Source: Streptomyces neyagawaensis (GTDB lineage Bacteria; Actinomycetota; Actinomycetes; Streptomycetales; Streptomycetaceae). From it: DNA of 64,000 nt. Below are positions 18,119 through 26,594 of the stretch, piece after piece (positions within the stretch are counted from its first letter, which is position 1; each line of letters opens with the position of its first letter). The position numbers were made by a program, and so were the translations under genes. The notes beneath the pieces are model-generated. The model was not told the origin of the DNA. It saw only the letters and a list, made by a program, of their open reading frames with translations, and did no database searches. The stretch covers positions 62,001-126,000 of the forward strand of contig NZ_JAMGBG010000027.1 of assembly GCF_023516595.1 (NCBI RefSeq). The letters run 5' to 3'.

Positions 18119-19096
18119 ATGGCCGGGCGGGGCGGGCAGGGGGCCGGCGGTGCGATGAACCCGCCGGGCACCGACGGGACGGGCGCCGACGAGAAGACGG
18201 GTGGGGCACTGCTCGTCGTGGGCGACGTCGTCACCGATGTGGTCGCCCGGCATCACGGGCCGCTCGCGCCGGGCACCGACACGGCGTCCGCGATCCGTAC
18301 GCTGCCCGGCGGCGCGGGCGCCAATGTGGCCTGCTGGGCGGCCCATCAGGGCTGTGCGGACGTGCGGCTGCTCGGACGCGTGGGCACGGACGCGGCGGGG
18401 TGGCACGAGCAGGAGTTGCGCGCCTCGGGGGTACGCCCCCACCTCGTCGTCGACCCGGAGGCCGCGACGGGCACGGTGATCTGCCTGGTGGACACGGGCG
18501 CCGCCGCCGAACGCACGTTCCTCACGGACAGCGGTGCCTCACTGCGGCTGGACCCGGACGACTGGTCGTCGGATCTGCTCGACGGGGTGGTCCGGCTGCA
18601 TCTGTCGGGCTACCTGTTCTTCTCGGAGCCGAGCCGGGCGCTGGTTTCGGTGGCCCTCGCGGCGGCACGCGCGCGTGGGGCGCCGGTGAGTGTGGATCCG
18701 GCCTCGGCGGGGTTCCTGACGGAGCTGGGCGTGGACCGTTTCCTCGCACTCGTCGAGGGAGTGGATGTGCTGCTGCCCAGCAGGGACGAGGCGTGTCTGC
18801 TCACCGGGCTGCCCGATCCGGCCGACGCGGCGGCCAAATTGAGCCGCCTCTTCCCGCTGGTGGTGGCCAAGCAGGGGGCCGAGGGCGCCCTGATCGCCCA
18901 GGGGGGCGGCGTGCGGGCGCGGGTTCCGGCGGCCCCCGCCGTGCCCCGGGACACGACCGGCGCGGGCGACGCGTTCACCGGGACGTTCCTCGCCGCCCTG
19001 CTCGCGGGCGCGGAGCCGGAGGACGCGGCGGCACGGGGGTGCCGCGCGGGCGCGCTGGCCGTGGGGAAGGTGGGCGGGCGGCCACCGGTGGACTGA
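18119..19096 (+). CDS. PfkB family carbohydrate kinase, probable pseudouridine kinase
   Basis: A ribokinase-fold sugar/nucleoside kinase. The N-terminal LPGGAGANVACWAA matches PfkB signature 1. The C-terminal DTTGAGDAFTGTFLAAL is signature 2, with the catalytic Asp and anion-hole glycines. Because it starts one base after psuG, it most likely phosphorylates pseudouridine to feed the glycosidase. The first ATG (18119) gives a Gly-rich leader; ATG 18155 is an alternative. No pseudouridine transporter is adjacent. Substrate is inferred from context; a sugar kinase role cannot be excluded. Confidence 0.88.
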   Translation: MAGRGGQGAGGAMNPPGTDGTGADEKTGGALLVVGDVVTDVVARHHGPLAPGTDTASAIRTLPGGAGANVACWAAHQGCADVRLLGRVGTDAAGWHEQELRASGVRPHLVVDPEAATGTVICLVDTGAAAERTFLTDSGASLRLDPDDWSSDLLDGVVRLHLSGYLFFSEPSRALVSVALAAARARGAPVSVDPASAGFLTELGVDRFLALVEGVDVLLPSRDEACLLTGLPDPADAAAKLSRLFPLVVAKQGAEGALIAQGGGVRARVPAAPAVPRDTTGAGDAFTGTFLAALLAGAEPEDAAARGCRAGALAVGKVGGRPPVD

Positions 19097-19099
19097 GAG

Positions 19100-19127
19100 G
19101 GTGCGGGGCGCGTCGCAGCCCCGTACC
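19100..19127. terminator. Terminator after the pseudouridine operon
   Basis: A 10-bp stem with one G-T pair (arms 19100-19109 and 19118-19127, 8-base loop) lies directly past the kinase stop. It sits between convergent transcription units and could serve both. Confidence 0.6.
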
Positions 19128-19172
19128 CGTTCCGCGTGACGTCGGCCCCGTGGTGGCTCTCGCGCGCCACGC

Positions 19173-19970
19173 CTACGGCTTCCTCCCCCACGCCGAGACG
19201 AGCGGTGTGGCGGCGATGTCCATCGTGCCGGAGGACAGGTTGGCCAGATGGCGGTCGATCTCCTCGTCCGTGGTGAGACCGGCGGTGACGAGGGCCGTAC
19301 GGAGCCGTTGGATCGTGGAGGTCTCCAGAGCGGCGCAGGCGGGCGAGGCGATGGGGAAGTACACATCGGCCTCCACACCGCGCAGCCCGGCCCCGCGCAG
19401 CAGACGCGGGAGCCTGCGGCCGTGCGCCGGGTCCACCCCGCGCTCGTCGAGGAGAGCGCGGATGGCCTGCCGCAGCCGGTTGGCCAACTGCTGGTCGGGG
19501 CCGGTCTCCTCAAGGCACGCCAGGGGCTGGAGCGCGGGGTCGGCGTCCTCGATCAGCAGGCGTCCGCCGGGTCGCAGGGCCTTGATCATCGACACCACGG
19601 CCCGCTCTCGGTCCGGGGCGTGGACCAGGGCCAGGCGGGCGTGGACGAGGTCGAATCCGTCGCCCGGCGGCTGGTCGACGCCCACGTGGTGGACGAGGAC
19701 CTCGACCGGTGGGCGGGTGACCGAGGGGACCGCCCAGGAGAGGTCGATGCCGGTGGCGATGACCTTCCCGGTGGGCCCGACCCTCTTGGCCAGCCAGGAG
19801 ACGACCGAGGCCCCGCTCGCGCCGACCTCCCAGCAGCGCCAGCCGGATCCGAGGCCGAAGCCCTCCATGTGCCGGAACGTCGTGCGGTCGAAGAGGGTGG
19901 CGAAGGCGTCGGAGCGCTGCCCCGTCTCGCCCTGCCGGTGGTCGAGGAGATGTCCGTCGGTTCGCATCAT
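19173..19970 (-). CDS. Class I SAM-dependent methyltransferase
   Basis: A Rossmann-fold methyltransferase of unknown substrate (265 residues). Motif I is degenerate but visible as CWEVGASGASVVSWLA. The acidic motif II follows as VIATGIDLSW, motif post-I as FDLVHARLALVH, and the late strand as LRPGGRLLIEDADP. It resembles methyltransferases that act on small molecules rather than nucleic acid. It converges with the pseudouridine operon and diverges from corA, with about 260 bases between the two starts. Confidence 0.85.
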   Translation of the reverse strand: MMRTDGHLLDHRQGETGQRSDAFATLFDRTTFRHMEGFGLGSGWRCWEVGASGASVVSWLAKRVGPTGKVIATGIDLSWAVPSVTRPPVEVLVHHVGVDQPPGDGFDLVHARLALVHAPDRERAVVSMIKALRPGGRLLIEDADPALQPLACLEETGPDQQLANRLRQAIRALLDERGVDPAHGRRLPRLLRGAGLRGVEADVYFPIASPACAALETSTIQRLRTALVTAGLTTDEEIDRHLANLSSGTMDIAATPLVSAWGRKP

Positions 19971-20232
19971 GCCGAGATCATCCCATTTACCCGACTTATC
20001 ACTCTTCGCGACGCTCCAACAGTCCCCCAGGACCGCCCCGGCGGCGGGCCGAGACGGTACCGATCGTCACCCCGGACCACCCGGCACCGCCCGCACCGAG
20101 GTGCCCGGAGAGACCACAAGCGAAGTGGAGCGTTCCGTTCCCACAGCCTTACCCGCAGCTCAAAGACGCCTGGCACACTGGCGCGACAAGGCACGAAGTG
20201 CGGTGCGAGGGGATCCACGCAAGGAGATCCAG

Positions 20233-21360
20233 ATGTCCATGGCAGGGAATCTGCGGAAGGTCACCGGCCTCGACAGGGTCGGCGGCCTGCGCAAGGTGGC
20301 ACGGCTGGCACGGCGTCGCGCCCGCGTCGACCTCAGCCACCCGGCCCGCTCCCCCCTGGGCACCTCCGTGGTGAACTGCGTGACGTACCACAAGGGGGCG
20401 CGCGCCCCCGGCGGCCGCGATGTCGTCGAGGCCCTCAGGCAGGTGCGCAGGGCCGACCACGGCTTCGTCTGGCTCGGGCTGCACGAGCCGACGGAGCGGG
20501 AGTTCGCCGGCATCGCCGAGCTCTTCGACCTGCACCCGCTGGCGGTCGAGGACGCGGTCGAGGCCCATCAGCGCCCGAAGCTGGAGCGGTACGGCGACAC
20601 GCTGTTCGCGGTGTTCAAGACCGTCTGCTACGTCGAGCACACGGAACTGACCGCGACGAGCGAGGTGGTGAACACCGGCGAGATCATGGTCTTCGTCGGC
20701 CCCGACTTCGTGATCTCGGTGCGCCACGGCCGCCACGGCTCGCTCGGCCCGCTGCGCGAGGAACTGGAGGCGAACCCGGAGCAGCTCGCCAAGGGCCCGG
20801 CCGCCGTCCTGCACGCGATCGCCGACCATGTCGTGGACGACTATCTGACGGTCACGGACTCCGTGCAGGCGGACATCGACCAGGTGGAGACAGACGTGTT
20901 CGCGGCGAACGGCGCGCGCGTCGACCCCGGTCGGATCTACCAGCTCAAGCGGGAACTGCTCGAACTGAAACGCGCGGTGGCCCCGCTCGCCCGGCCGCTG
21001 CTGGAGCTCACCACACGGCCCATCCGGGTGGTGGAGCCGGAGATACAGGCCTACTTCCGTGATGTCTCCGACCACCTGCTGAGGGCGACCGAGCAGATCG
21101 CCGCGTTCGACGAACTGCTCAACTCGATCCTCCAGGCGCACCTGGCTCAGGTCAGCGTCGCGCAGAACGAGGACATGCGGAAGATCACCGCGTGGGCGGC
21201 GCTGATCGCCGTGCCGACCATGGTCTGCGGGGTGTACGGCATGAACTTCACGTACATGCCGGAGCTGACCTGGAAATTCGGCTACCCGCTGGTCCTGGGT
21301 GTCATAGCCGTGGCCTGCGTCGTCCTGTACCGGGGCTTCAAGCGCAACGGCTGGCTCTGA
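20233..21360 (+). CDS. corA: CorA family Mg2+/divalent cation channel
   Basis: A pentameric inner-membrane Mg2+/Co2+ channel. A large cytoplasmic N-terminal domain (about residues 1-300) includes the long stalk helix, with a QLKRELLELKRAVAPL segment. Two C-terminal TM segments follow, and the first ends in the diagnostic YGMNF loop. The last residues are basic (FKRNGWL), as in many CorA proteins. ATG 20233 follows AAGGAGAT. The gene is immediately followed by a hexanucleotide microsatellite and the convergent CBS gene. Confidence 0.95.
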   Translation: MSMAGNLRKVTGLDRVGGLRKVARLARRRARVDLSHPARSPLGTSVVNCVTYHKGARAPGGRDVVEALRQVRRADHGFVWLGLHEPTEREFAGIAELFDLHPLAVEDAVEAHQRPKLERYGDTLFAVFKTVCYVEHTELTATSEVVNTGEIMVFVGPDFVISVRHGRHGSLGPLREELEANPEQLAKGPAAVLHAIADHVVDDYLTVTDSVQADIDQVETDVFAANGARVDPGRIYQLKRELLELKRAVAPLARPLLELTTRPIRVVEPEIQAYFRDVSDHLLRATEQIAAFDELLNSILQAHLAQVSVAQNEDMRKITAWAALIAVPTMVCGVYGMNFTYMPELTWKFGYPLVLGVIAVACVVLYRGFKRNGWL

Positions 21361-21375
21361 GCTCGGCGCCCGTCA

Positions 21376-21466
21376 CCGGCACCGACACCGACAGCGGCAG
21401 CGGCACCGGCACCGGCGCCGGCGCCGACAGCGGCAGCGGCAGCGGCAGCGGCAGCGGCAGCGGCAA
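21376..21466. repeat. Hexanucleotide microsatellite (GGCAGC/GGCACC)
   Basis: After the corA stop, runs of GGCAGC, GGCACC and GGCGCC repeat for about 90 bases; the final pure GGCAGC block has at least six copies. It lies between convergent genes and is not in frame with corA. Slippage-prone DNA is the simplest reading. Confidence 0.8.
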
Positions 21467-21502
21467 GGAGAGGACAGGAGCGGCGGACGGGGCTCGGCCG
21501 GG

Positions 21503-21931
21503 TCAGCGTGCGGCGGTCCGGGCGTACACGCTCTCGGCCCAGTCGGCGATCTGGTCCTCCGGGAGATGCCGGGCGATGTCGGCCTCGCTGATCATGCCGA
21601 CGAGGCGCTTGTTGTGGATCACCGGAAGCCGGCGGATCTGGTGCTCCTTCATCTCTTCGAGCACCTCGCTGATGTCGGCGTCGGCGTCGATCCAGCGCGG
21701 TGTGCCCTTCGCCAGGTCGCCCGCCGTGACGCGGGACGGGTCGTGTCCCATGGCGACACAGCCCACGACGATGTCGCGGTCGGTGATGATGCCGCAGAGG
21801 CGTTCGTTCTCGTCGCTGATGGGGAGCGCCCCCACATTCAGCTGGCGCATCAGCTGGGCGGCGCGGTCCAGGGTCTCGTGGGAGGGGATCCACTGGGCGC
21901 CCCGGTGCATGATGTCTCCGGCGGTGGTCAT
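21503..21931 (-). CDS. CBS-domain pair protein
   Basis: A stand-alone tandem CBS protein (142 residues), which probably senses adenine nucleotides or Mg-ATP. CBS1 runs from about residue 8 (IMHRGAQWIPSHETLDRAA) and contains ALPISDENERLCGIITDRDIV. CBS2 contains EVLEEMKEHQIRRLPVIHN and LVGMISEADIARH. ATG 21931 is preceded by AGGAGGT at ideal spacing. Convergent with corA, so it might monitor the same Mg/nucleotide status, but that is only suggested by position. Confidence 0.93.
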   Translation of the reverse strand: MTTAGDIMHRGAQWIPSHETLDRAAQLMRQLNVGALPISDENERLCGIITDRDIVVGCVAMGHDPSRVTAGDLAKGTPRWIDADADISEVLEEMKEHQIRRLPVIHNKRLVGMISEADIARHLPEDQIADWAESVYARTAAR

Positions 21932-22155
21932 GCGGTACCTCCTGAAGCCGGGCGGCCGGCGCGGCGCGGGAGGCGCCGCTGGTCCCGACGCGGCGCGGAC
22001 GGCACCGCTGGTCCCGGCGCTGCTCATTCTCACCGCGCCCGACGGCGGTCGCACCCGGAGGAAGACGCCGCCGAGGTAGTCGCCCCCCGCTTGACCGGCC
22101 TCCCGTGCCGCCTCGGCAGAGAGGTGGGGCGGTGGGTCGAGCTGACGGTCGGCCG

Positions 22156-22797
22156 TCAGCCGCCCCAGGCCGGATGCCGTGGGTCGTCGGCGCGGACCAG
22201 AACATCAGCCGTGGCGGCCGGGTCCGTCTCGGTCTCGTAGCGCTGGAAGGCGGGCAGGGTCCAGTGCTCGCTCTGCGGGGTGCGGCGGTGCAGGGCGCCC
22301 GGGGAGAGGAGGACGTGGACGGTGAGGTCGAAGGGGAACCAGTCCTTGAGAAGGAGGGGACCGTGCAGCAGCAGCAGGCCGTCGGAGGGGAGTTGTACGT
22401 AGGGGCTGCGGGTCGCGCGGTCCGTGTCGGGGTCCCAGAGGTCGGGCAGGACACGACCCGTGCCGCCGGGTTCGAGCGGACCGAAGACTTCACGCCACAA
22501 GGCAGCCGTGTCGAACCAGCCGTTGTAGTACGCCTCCACGTCCTGGTGTCCGTACTCGAAGCGGAGCGACGCCGGCCGGAGGAAGCCCTCGGTTCCCACG
22601 ACGAGCGAGGACCGGCCGCGCACGCGCAGCGCGTCCGACACCCGTGCGGCGAGGTCGCCCGGGCGGGCGGCGGGGGCGCCGTCGAAGGCGATGCGCGGCC
22701 AGGGGGAACCGTCGTCCGGCTTCAGGTCGAGGAGACGGTCGGCGAGGAGATCGCCGAGCCTCTCCCAGGTGATCGCTTCCAATCGCACACGCTCCAT
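22156..22797 (-). CDS. Uridine-kinase-like protein lacking a P-loop
   Basis: A 213-residue protein resembling streptomycete entries named uridine kinase. The fold landmarks are present: RIAFDGAP at strand 1, a VVGTEGFLRPASLRFEYG lid-like region, DVEAYYNGWFDTAAL, and VLLSPGALHRRTP. However, the expected Walker A (GxxxxGKS/T) reads GAPAARPGDLA, with neither the Lys nor the Ser/Thr. It may therefore be a non-canonical kinase, bind nucleotide without hydrolysing it, or do something else. ATG 22797 gives a short acidic N-terminus. Divergent from the DUF2293 gene. Confidence 0.75.
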   Translation of the reverse strand: MERVRLEAITWERLGDLLADRLLDLKPDDGSPWPRIAFDGAPAARPGDLAARVSDALRVRGRSSLVVGTEGFLRPASLRFEYGHQDVEAYYNGWFDTAALWREVFGPLEPGGTGRVLPDLWDPDTDRATRSPYVQLPSDGLLLLHGPLLLKDWFPFDLTVHVLLSPGALHRRTPQSEHWTLPAFQRYETETDPAATADVLVRADDPRHPAWGG

Positions 22798-22889
22798 GAT
22801 GCCGCGCCCCGCACGCCCCTCCCGAGTCGGCCGCGGTACCGGCCCATCTGCCACGTGACCATGCGGTCGGCGGGGGGAATGAACCGCGT

Positions 22890-23573
22890 ATGGCAGCGCT
22901 CGCTACTCCCCCGCCCCGTACCGGACTTGTCGTCGTGCAGGCACTCAGGAGGAAGCACTGCGCCGAGTGCCGGGGCGGGCCGGTGGCGCTGCTCGCGCCG
23001 GAGAACGGGGCGCCACGCTGCCTCGACTGCGCTGACCTGGGGCATCTGGTGTTCCTGCCGCGCGGCGACACCGCGCTCACCCGCCGGGCCAGGGAGGAGA
23101 GTTCGCTGTCGGCGGTGGTCGTGCGGTTCAACCGACGCAAGAGCCGCTACGAGCGGCAGGGCGTCCTGGTCGAGGAGGCGGCGCTCGCCCGCGCGGAGGA
23201 ACGGTGCCTGGCCGACGCCGAGGCACGAAGGCGCCGCCGGGTACGGGACGCGCGGCGGCGGGCCGCGGAGGACGTGCGGTTCACGGACGCGTTCGCGGCG
23301 GAGATACGGCGGCTGTTCCCCGCGTGTCCGGCCGAGCGGGCGCGGGAGATCGCCGCCCACGCCTCCGTGCGCGGCAGCGGACGCGTCGGGCGCAGCGCGG
23401 CGGGGCGGGCCCTGTCGGAGATGGCGGTGACCTCGGCGGTCATCGCGTCCGTACGGCACGTGGACACGCCGTACGACCGCTTCCTGATGAACGGGGTCGC
23501 GCGCCACGAGGCCCGGCGCCGCATCGCGGGAGCCGTCGAGACGAGGCTGCGGGAGTGGCGGGGTACGGGGTGA
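22890..23573 (+). CDS. DUF2293 domain protein
   Basis: A hypothetical of 227 residues, very rich in Arg. The N-terminus has a zinc-ribbon-like pair of cysteine motifs (KHCAEC and PRCLDC). A coiled, highly basic middle (ARAEERCLADAEARRRRR) follows, then the DUF2293 core with RFTDAFAAEIRRLFPACP, IAAHASVRGSGRVGRS and VIASVRHVDTPYDRFLMNG. The family is common in actinobacteria, with no established activity; the basic charge and metal ribbon suggest nucleic-acid contact. It starts close to a divergent uridine-kinase-like gene. Confidence 0.85.
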   Translation: MAALATPPPRTGLVVVQALRRKHCAECRGGPVALLAPENGAPRCLDCADLGHLVFLPRGDTALTRRAREESSLSAVVVRFNRRKSRYERQGVLVEEAALARAEERCLADAEARRRRRVRDARRRAAEDVRFTDAFAAEIRRLFPACPAERAREIAAHASVRGSGRVGRSAAGRALSEMAVTSAVIASVRHVDTPYDRFLMNGVARHEARRRIAGAVETRLREWRGTG

Positions 23574-23719
23574 ATGTGCCGTGCGGCCCCACCTTGGACG
23601 CTCGCTGATGGGGGTGCGCTTCTCGGCCATGGTGACGCTGTCCGTGCGGGCGTTCACTTGTGGTGACGGCGAGGGCCGGGGCAGGCTCTTCGGATTCGGG
23701 GGAACGAGGTGGAGCGCAC

Positions 23720-24199
23720 ATGATCGACGGGCCGTACTTCGTGTTGGTGGTGCTGGGGCTGCTCGGTACCGCGGTCGTGGCGGGCGTGTTCTGCGGGTTC
23801 TCGACCTTTGTGATGAAGGGCCTGTCGTCGTTGCCGCCGGCGCAGGGGGCCGCCGCGATGCAGGCGATCAACATCAGTGCCGTGACACCGGCGTTCATGC
23901 TCGTCTTCGTGGGGACGGCGGTGCTGTGCGCGGTCCTGGCGGTGGTGACGTTCGTGCTGTGGCCGGACGAGGGCACGGTCGCGTTGCTGCTGGGCAGCGC
24001 GCTGTATCTGGTCGGCTGCTTCGGCGTGACGATGGTGGCGAACGTGCCGCGCAACGACACCCTGGCCACGCTGGACCCGGGCACGCGGGAGGCGGCCGCC
24101 TACTGGCAGCGGTATGTGAGCGAGTGGACCATGTGGAACCACGTGAGGACGGCCGCCTCGGTCGGCGCGGCGCTCTGCTATCTGCTGGCGCTCGCCTGA
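23720..24199 (+). CDS. DUF1772 (anthrone-oxygenase-like) membrane protein
   Basis: A 159-residue four-TM protein of the DUF1772 family, whose fungal relatives include anthrone oxygenases. Recognisable segments are CGFSTFVMKGL with SLPPAQGAAAMQAIN, NVPRNDTLATLDP and a late YVSEWTMWNHVRT. No cofactor site is evident. The final codons (YLLALA and stop) lie in the first copy of a 31-bp tandem repeat that continues past the gene end. ATG 23720 has GGAG-like sequence upstream. Confidence 0.88.
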   Translation: MIDGPYFVLVVLGLLGTAVVAGVFCGFSTFVMKGLSSLPPAQGAAAMQAINISAVTPAFMLVFVGTAVLCAVLAVVTFVLWPDEGTVALLLGSALYLVGCFGVTMVANVPRNDTLATLDPGTREAAAYWQRYVSEWTMWNHVRTAASVGAALCYLLALA

Positions 24200-24304
24200 G
24201 TCGTACGCGTATCTGCTGGCGCTCGCCTGAGTCGTACGCGTATCTGCTGGCGCTCGCCTGAGGCGTACGCGTATCTGTTGGCGCTCGCCTGAGGCGTACG
24301 CGCC
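24181..24304. repeat. 31-bp tandem repeat, four copies
   Basis: A unit beginning TCTGCTGGCGCTCGCCTGAG is repeated head-to-tail at 24181, 24212, 24243 and 24274, with one or two substitutions in the later copies. The first copy contains the last codons and TGA of the DUF1772 gene, so the stop context is copied four times. The unit contains GTACGC and a GCGT-rich end. The remaining gap to gltD (24305-24425) shows no other structure. Confidence 0.95.
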
Positions 24305-24425
24305 GGGCGCGTCGTATCGTGGCGGGAGACGGGTGCCGCCCGAAGACGGACGACCTCCCAGCGCCCCGAGTCCGCCGATGTACGGCCGTGCCCGTACGCG
24401 CATGCGATAGGTGAGGGAGACGGCG

Positions 24426-25913
24426 ATGGCCGATCCCAAGGGTTTCCTGACCACCCCGCGCGAGGAGTGGCCCCGTCGGCCCGTGCCGGAACGGGTGCGG
24501 GACTGGAACGAGGTGTACGTTCCGGGGGCGCTGCTGCCGATCATCAGCAAGCAGGCCGACCGCTGCATGGACTGCGGGATCCCGTTCTGCCACGACGCGT
24601 GTCCGCTGGGGAACCTCATCCCGGAGTGGAACGACCTCGTCTCGCGGGAGGACTGGCGAGCGGCCGGCGACCGGCTGCACGCGACGAACAACTTCCCCGA
24701 GTTCACGGGGCGGTTGTGCCCCGCCCCCTGCGAGGCGGGCTGCGTGCTGGCGATCAACCAGCCCGCGGTGACCATCAAGAACGTCGAGGTGGCGATCGCC
24801 GACCGCGCCTGGGAGGACGGTTTCACTCCGCCCCGGCCGCCCGACCGGCTGACCGGGAAGACGGTGGCCGTCATCGGTTCCGGGCCCACGGGTCTGGCGG
24901 CCGCTCAGCAGTTGACCAGGGCGGGGCACACGGTCGCCGTGTATGAACGGGCGGACCGTGTCGGGGGTCTGCTGCGGTACGGGATCCCGGCGTTCAAGAT
25001 GGAGAAACGGCATCTGGACCGGCGGCTGGAACAGATGCGGGCGGAGGGCACGAAGTTCCGAACGTCGACGAGCGTCGGCGAAGACATCGGGGCCGCCGAG
25101 CTGCGGGCCCGGTACGACGCCGTGGTGATCGCGACAGGTGCCACGGCGTGGCGTGAACTGGACGTTCCTGGGCGGGAGTTGGCCGGGATCCATCAGGCGA
25201 TGGAGTATCTGCCGTTGGCCGACCGGGTGTGCGAGGGGGATCTGGAGGTCTCGCCGCTGTCGGCGGCGGGCAAGCATGTGGTGATCGTCGGGGGCGGCGA
25301 CACGGGGGCGGACTGTCTGGGGACGGCGGTGCGGGAGGGGGCCGCGTCGGTGACCCAGCTGGACATCTATCCGCTGCCGGAGGCGGAGCGGGACGAGGAC
25401 GTCGAGCCATGGCCGACGTATCCGAAGATCTACCGGCTCTCGGCGGCGCACGAAGAGGCGCGCGATCTGCGCACCGCGCCGGCCGCGGACGCGGACGCGC
25501 GGCTGTTCGCGGCGTCCACGCTCCGCTTCACGGGGGACGAGGCGGGTCATGTGCGCGCGCTGCACCTGGTCGAGGTGGACGAGCGGCGCCGGCCGCGGCC
25601 GGGCACCGGGCGGACCCTCCCCGCCGACCTCGTCCTGCTCGCCCTCGGCTTCTCCGGCCCCGACCGCCATGACGGGCTGATCGACCAGTTGGGGCTGGCG
25701 GTCGAACCGCGGGGCACGATCGCCCGCGGGCCGGACTTCGAGACCAATGTGCCCGGCGTGTACGCGGCCGGGGACGCCGCCCGGGGGCAGTCCCTCATCG
25801 TCTGGGCGATCGCCGAGGGTCGGGCGGTGGCCGCCGCGGTGGACCGTCGGCTCACCGGCATGGAGCGACTGCCGACGCCGATAGGCCCGTACGACCGACC
25901 GATGACGGCGTGA
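24426..25913 (+). CDS. gltD: Glutamate synthase small (beta) subunit-like oxidoreductase
   Basis: The NADPH-oxidising subunit of glutamate synthase, or a related stand-alone NADPH:acceptor oxidoreductase. N-terminal Fe-S cysteines appear as CMDCGIPFCHDACPLGN and CPAPCEAGC. The FAD Rossmann motif is VAVIGSGPTGLAAAQQL and the NADPH Rossmann motif is VVIVGGGDTGADCLG. The final FAD contact is PGVYAAGDAARGQSLIVWAI. At 495 residues it is full length. No large subunit (gltB) lies in the window, so it may be a paralogue serving another partner. Confidence 0.93.
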   Translation: MADPKGFLTTPREEWPRRPVPERVRDWNEVYVPGALLPIISKQADRCMDCGIPFCHDACPLGNLIPEWNDLVSREDWRAAGDRLHATNNFPEFTGRLCPAPCEAGCVLAINQPAVTIKNVEVAIADRAWEDGFTPPRPPDRLTGKTVAVIGSGPTGLAAAQQLTRAGHTVAVYERADRVGGLLRYGIPAFKMEKRHLDRRLEQMRAEGTKFRTSTSVGEDIGAAELRARYDAVVIATGATAWRELDVPGRELAGIHQAMEYLPLADRVCEGDLEVSPLSAAGKHVVIVGGGDTGADCLGTAVREGAASVTQLDIYPLPEAERDEDVEPWPTYPKIYRLSAAHEEARDLRTAPAADADARLFAASTLRFTGDEAGHVRALHLVEVDERRRPRPGTGRTLPADLVLLALGFSGPDRHDGLIDQLGLAVEPRGTIARGPDFETNVPGVYAAGDAARGQSLIVWAIAEGRAVAAAVDRRLTGMERLPTPIGPYDRPMTA

Positions 25914-25943
25914 CGCGGGCGGCTCCGCGCGGCCACCGCCGGC

Positions 25944-25996
25944 GCCGGCTCCAGGCATTGGTCGGTGCCCGCCGGCTCCCGGCATTGATCGGTGCC
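25944..25996. repeat. Direct duplicate of a 26-bp unit
   Basis: Two near-identical 26-bp units, each starting GCCGGCTCC and ending TCGGTGCC, lie at 25944-25969 and 25971-25996, between gltD and the AhpD-like gene. They differ at two positions. A third partial GGCTGGCTC follows. Confidence 0.85.
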
Positions 25997-26004
25997 GGCT
26001 GGCT

Positions 26005-26553
26005 CTAGCGTCCGTCCGTGCCCGCCACCTTTCCCGTCGCCAGGGCGATCCGGTTCCACGTGTTGATGGTGAGGATCACGGACAGGACGTGGGCCAGTTC
26101 GGTGTCGTCGAAATGGGCGGCGGCCTCGGCGTAGACGTCGTCGGGTACGCCTCGGTCGGCGACGAGGGTGACCGCTTCGGTGAGGGCGAGGGCCGCCTGC
26201 TCGCGTGGGGTGAAGAAGTGCCGGGCCTCGCGCCACACCGGGACCATGTGGAGGCGGTCCTCGCTCTCGCCGGCCTTGCGGGCGTCGTTGGTGTGCATGT
26301 GCAGGCAGTAGGCGCAGTGATTGAGGTGGGAGGCGCGGATCTGGATCAGTTCGACGAGGGCGGGGTCGAGGCCCTCGCGGGCCGCCGCGTCGAGGCCGAT
26401 GAGCGCACGGAAGACGGGCCGGGCCGCTTTGGCGAAGTCGACGCGGCGGGGCTGGGGCGCGGTGCTCGCCGGCGCGTTCGTGCTCGCGTTCAGGCCCGCG
26501 CCGGTGACCATGTCCGTGCTCGTGTTCATGCTCGTGTTCGTCGTCATGACCAT
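26005..26553 (-). CDS. Carboxymuconolactone decarboxylase / AhpD-like protein
   Basis: An all-helical AhpD-fold protein (182 residues). The redox motif is in NHCAYCLHMHTNDARKAGE (CxxC plus His), the alkylhydroperoxidase-type active site. Further family segments are ALALTEAVTLVADRGVP and LAHVLSVILTINTWNRIA. The N-terminal ~35 residues are Thr/Asn/Ala-rich and probably disordered. Two ATGs (26553, 26547) are possible; the second lies seven bases after a TAGATT -10-like element and could be leaderless. It is divergent from a MocR-type regulator with about 40 bases between starts, so that regulator probably controls it. Confidence 0.92.
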   Translation of the reverse strand: MVMTTNTSMNTSTDMVTGAGLNASTNAPASTAPQPRRVDFAKAARPVFRALIGLDAAAREGLDPALVELIQIRASHLNHCAYCLHMHTNDARKAGESEDRLHMVPVWREARHFFTPREQAALALTEAVTLVADRGVPDDVYAEAAAHFDDTELAHVLSVILTINTWNRIALATGKVAGTDGR

Positions 26554-26594
26554 GAATCTAGGGGCCGGAAAGACCTGCCGTAGGGTGCATTTCC

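Noticed and set aside
21361..21502. Ser-Gly repeat extension of CorA
   Set aside because: The CorA frame ends at a normal family C-terminus (KRNGWL) and the GGCAGC run is in a different frame.
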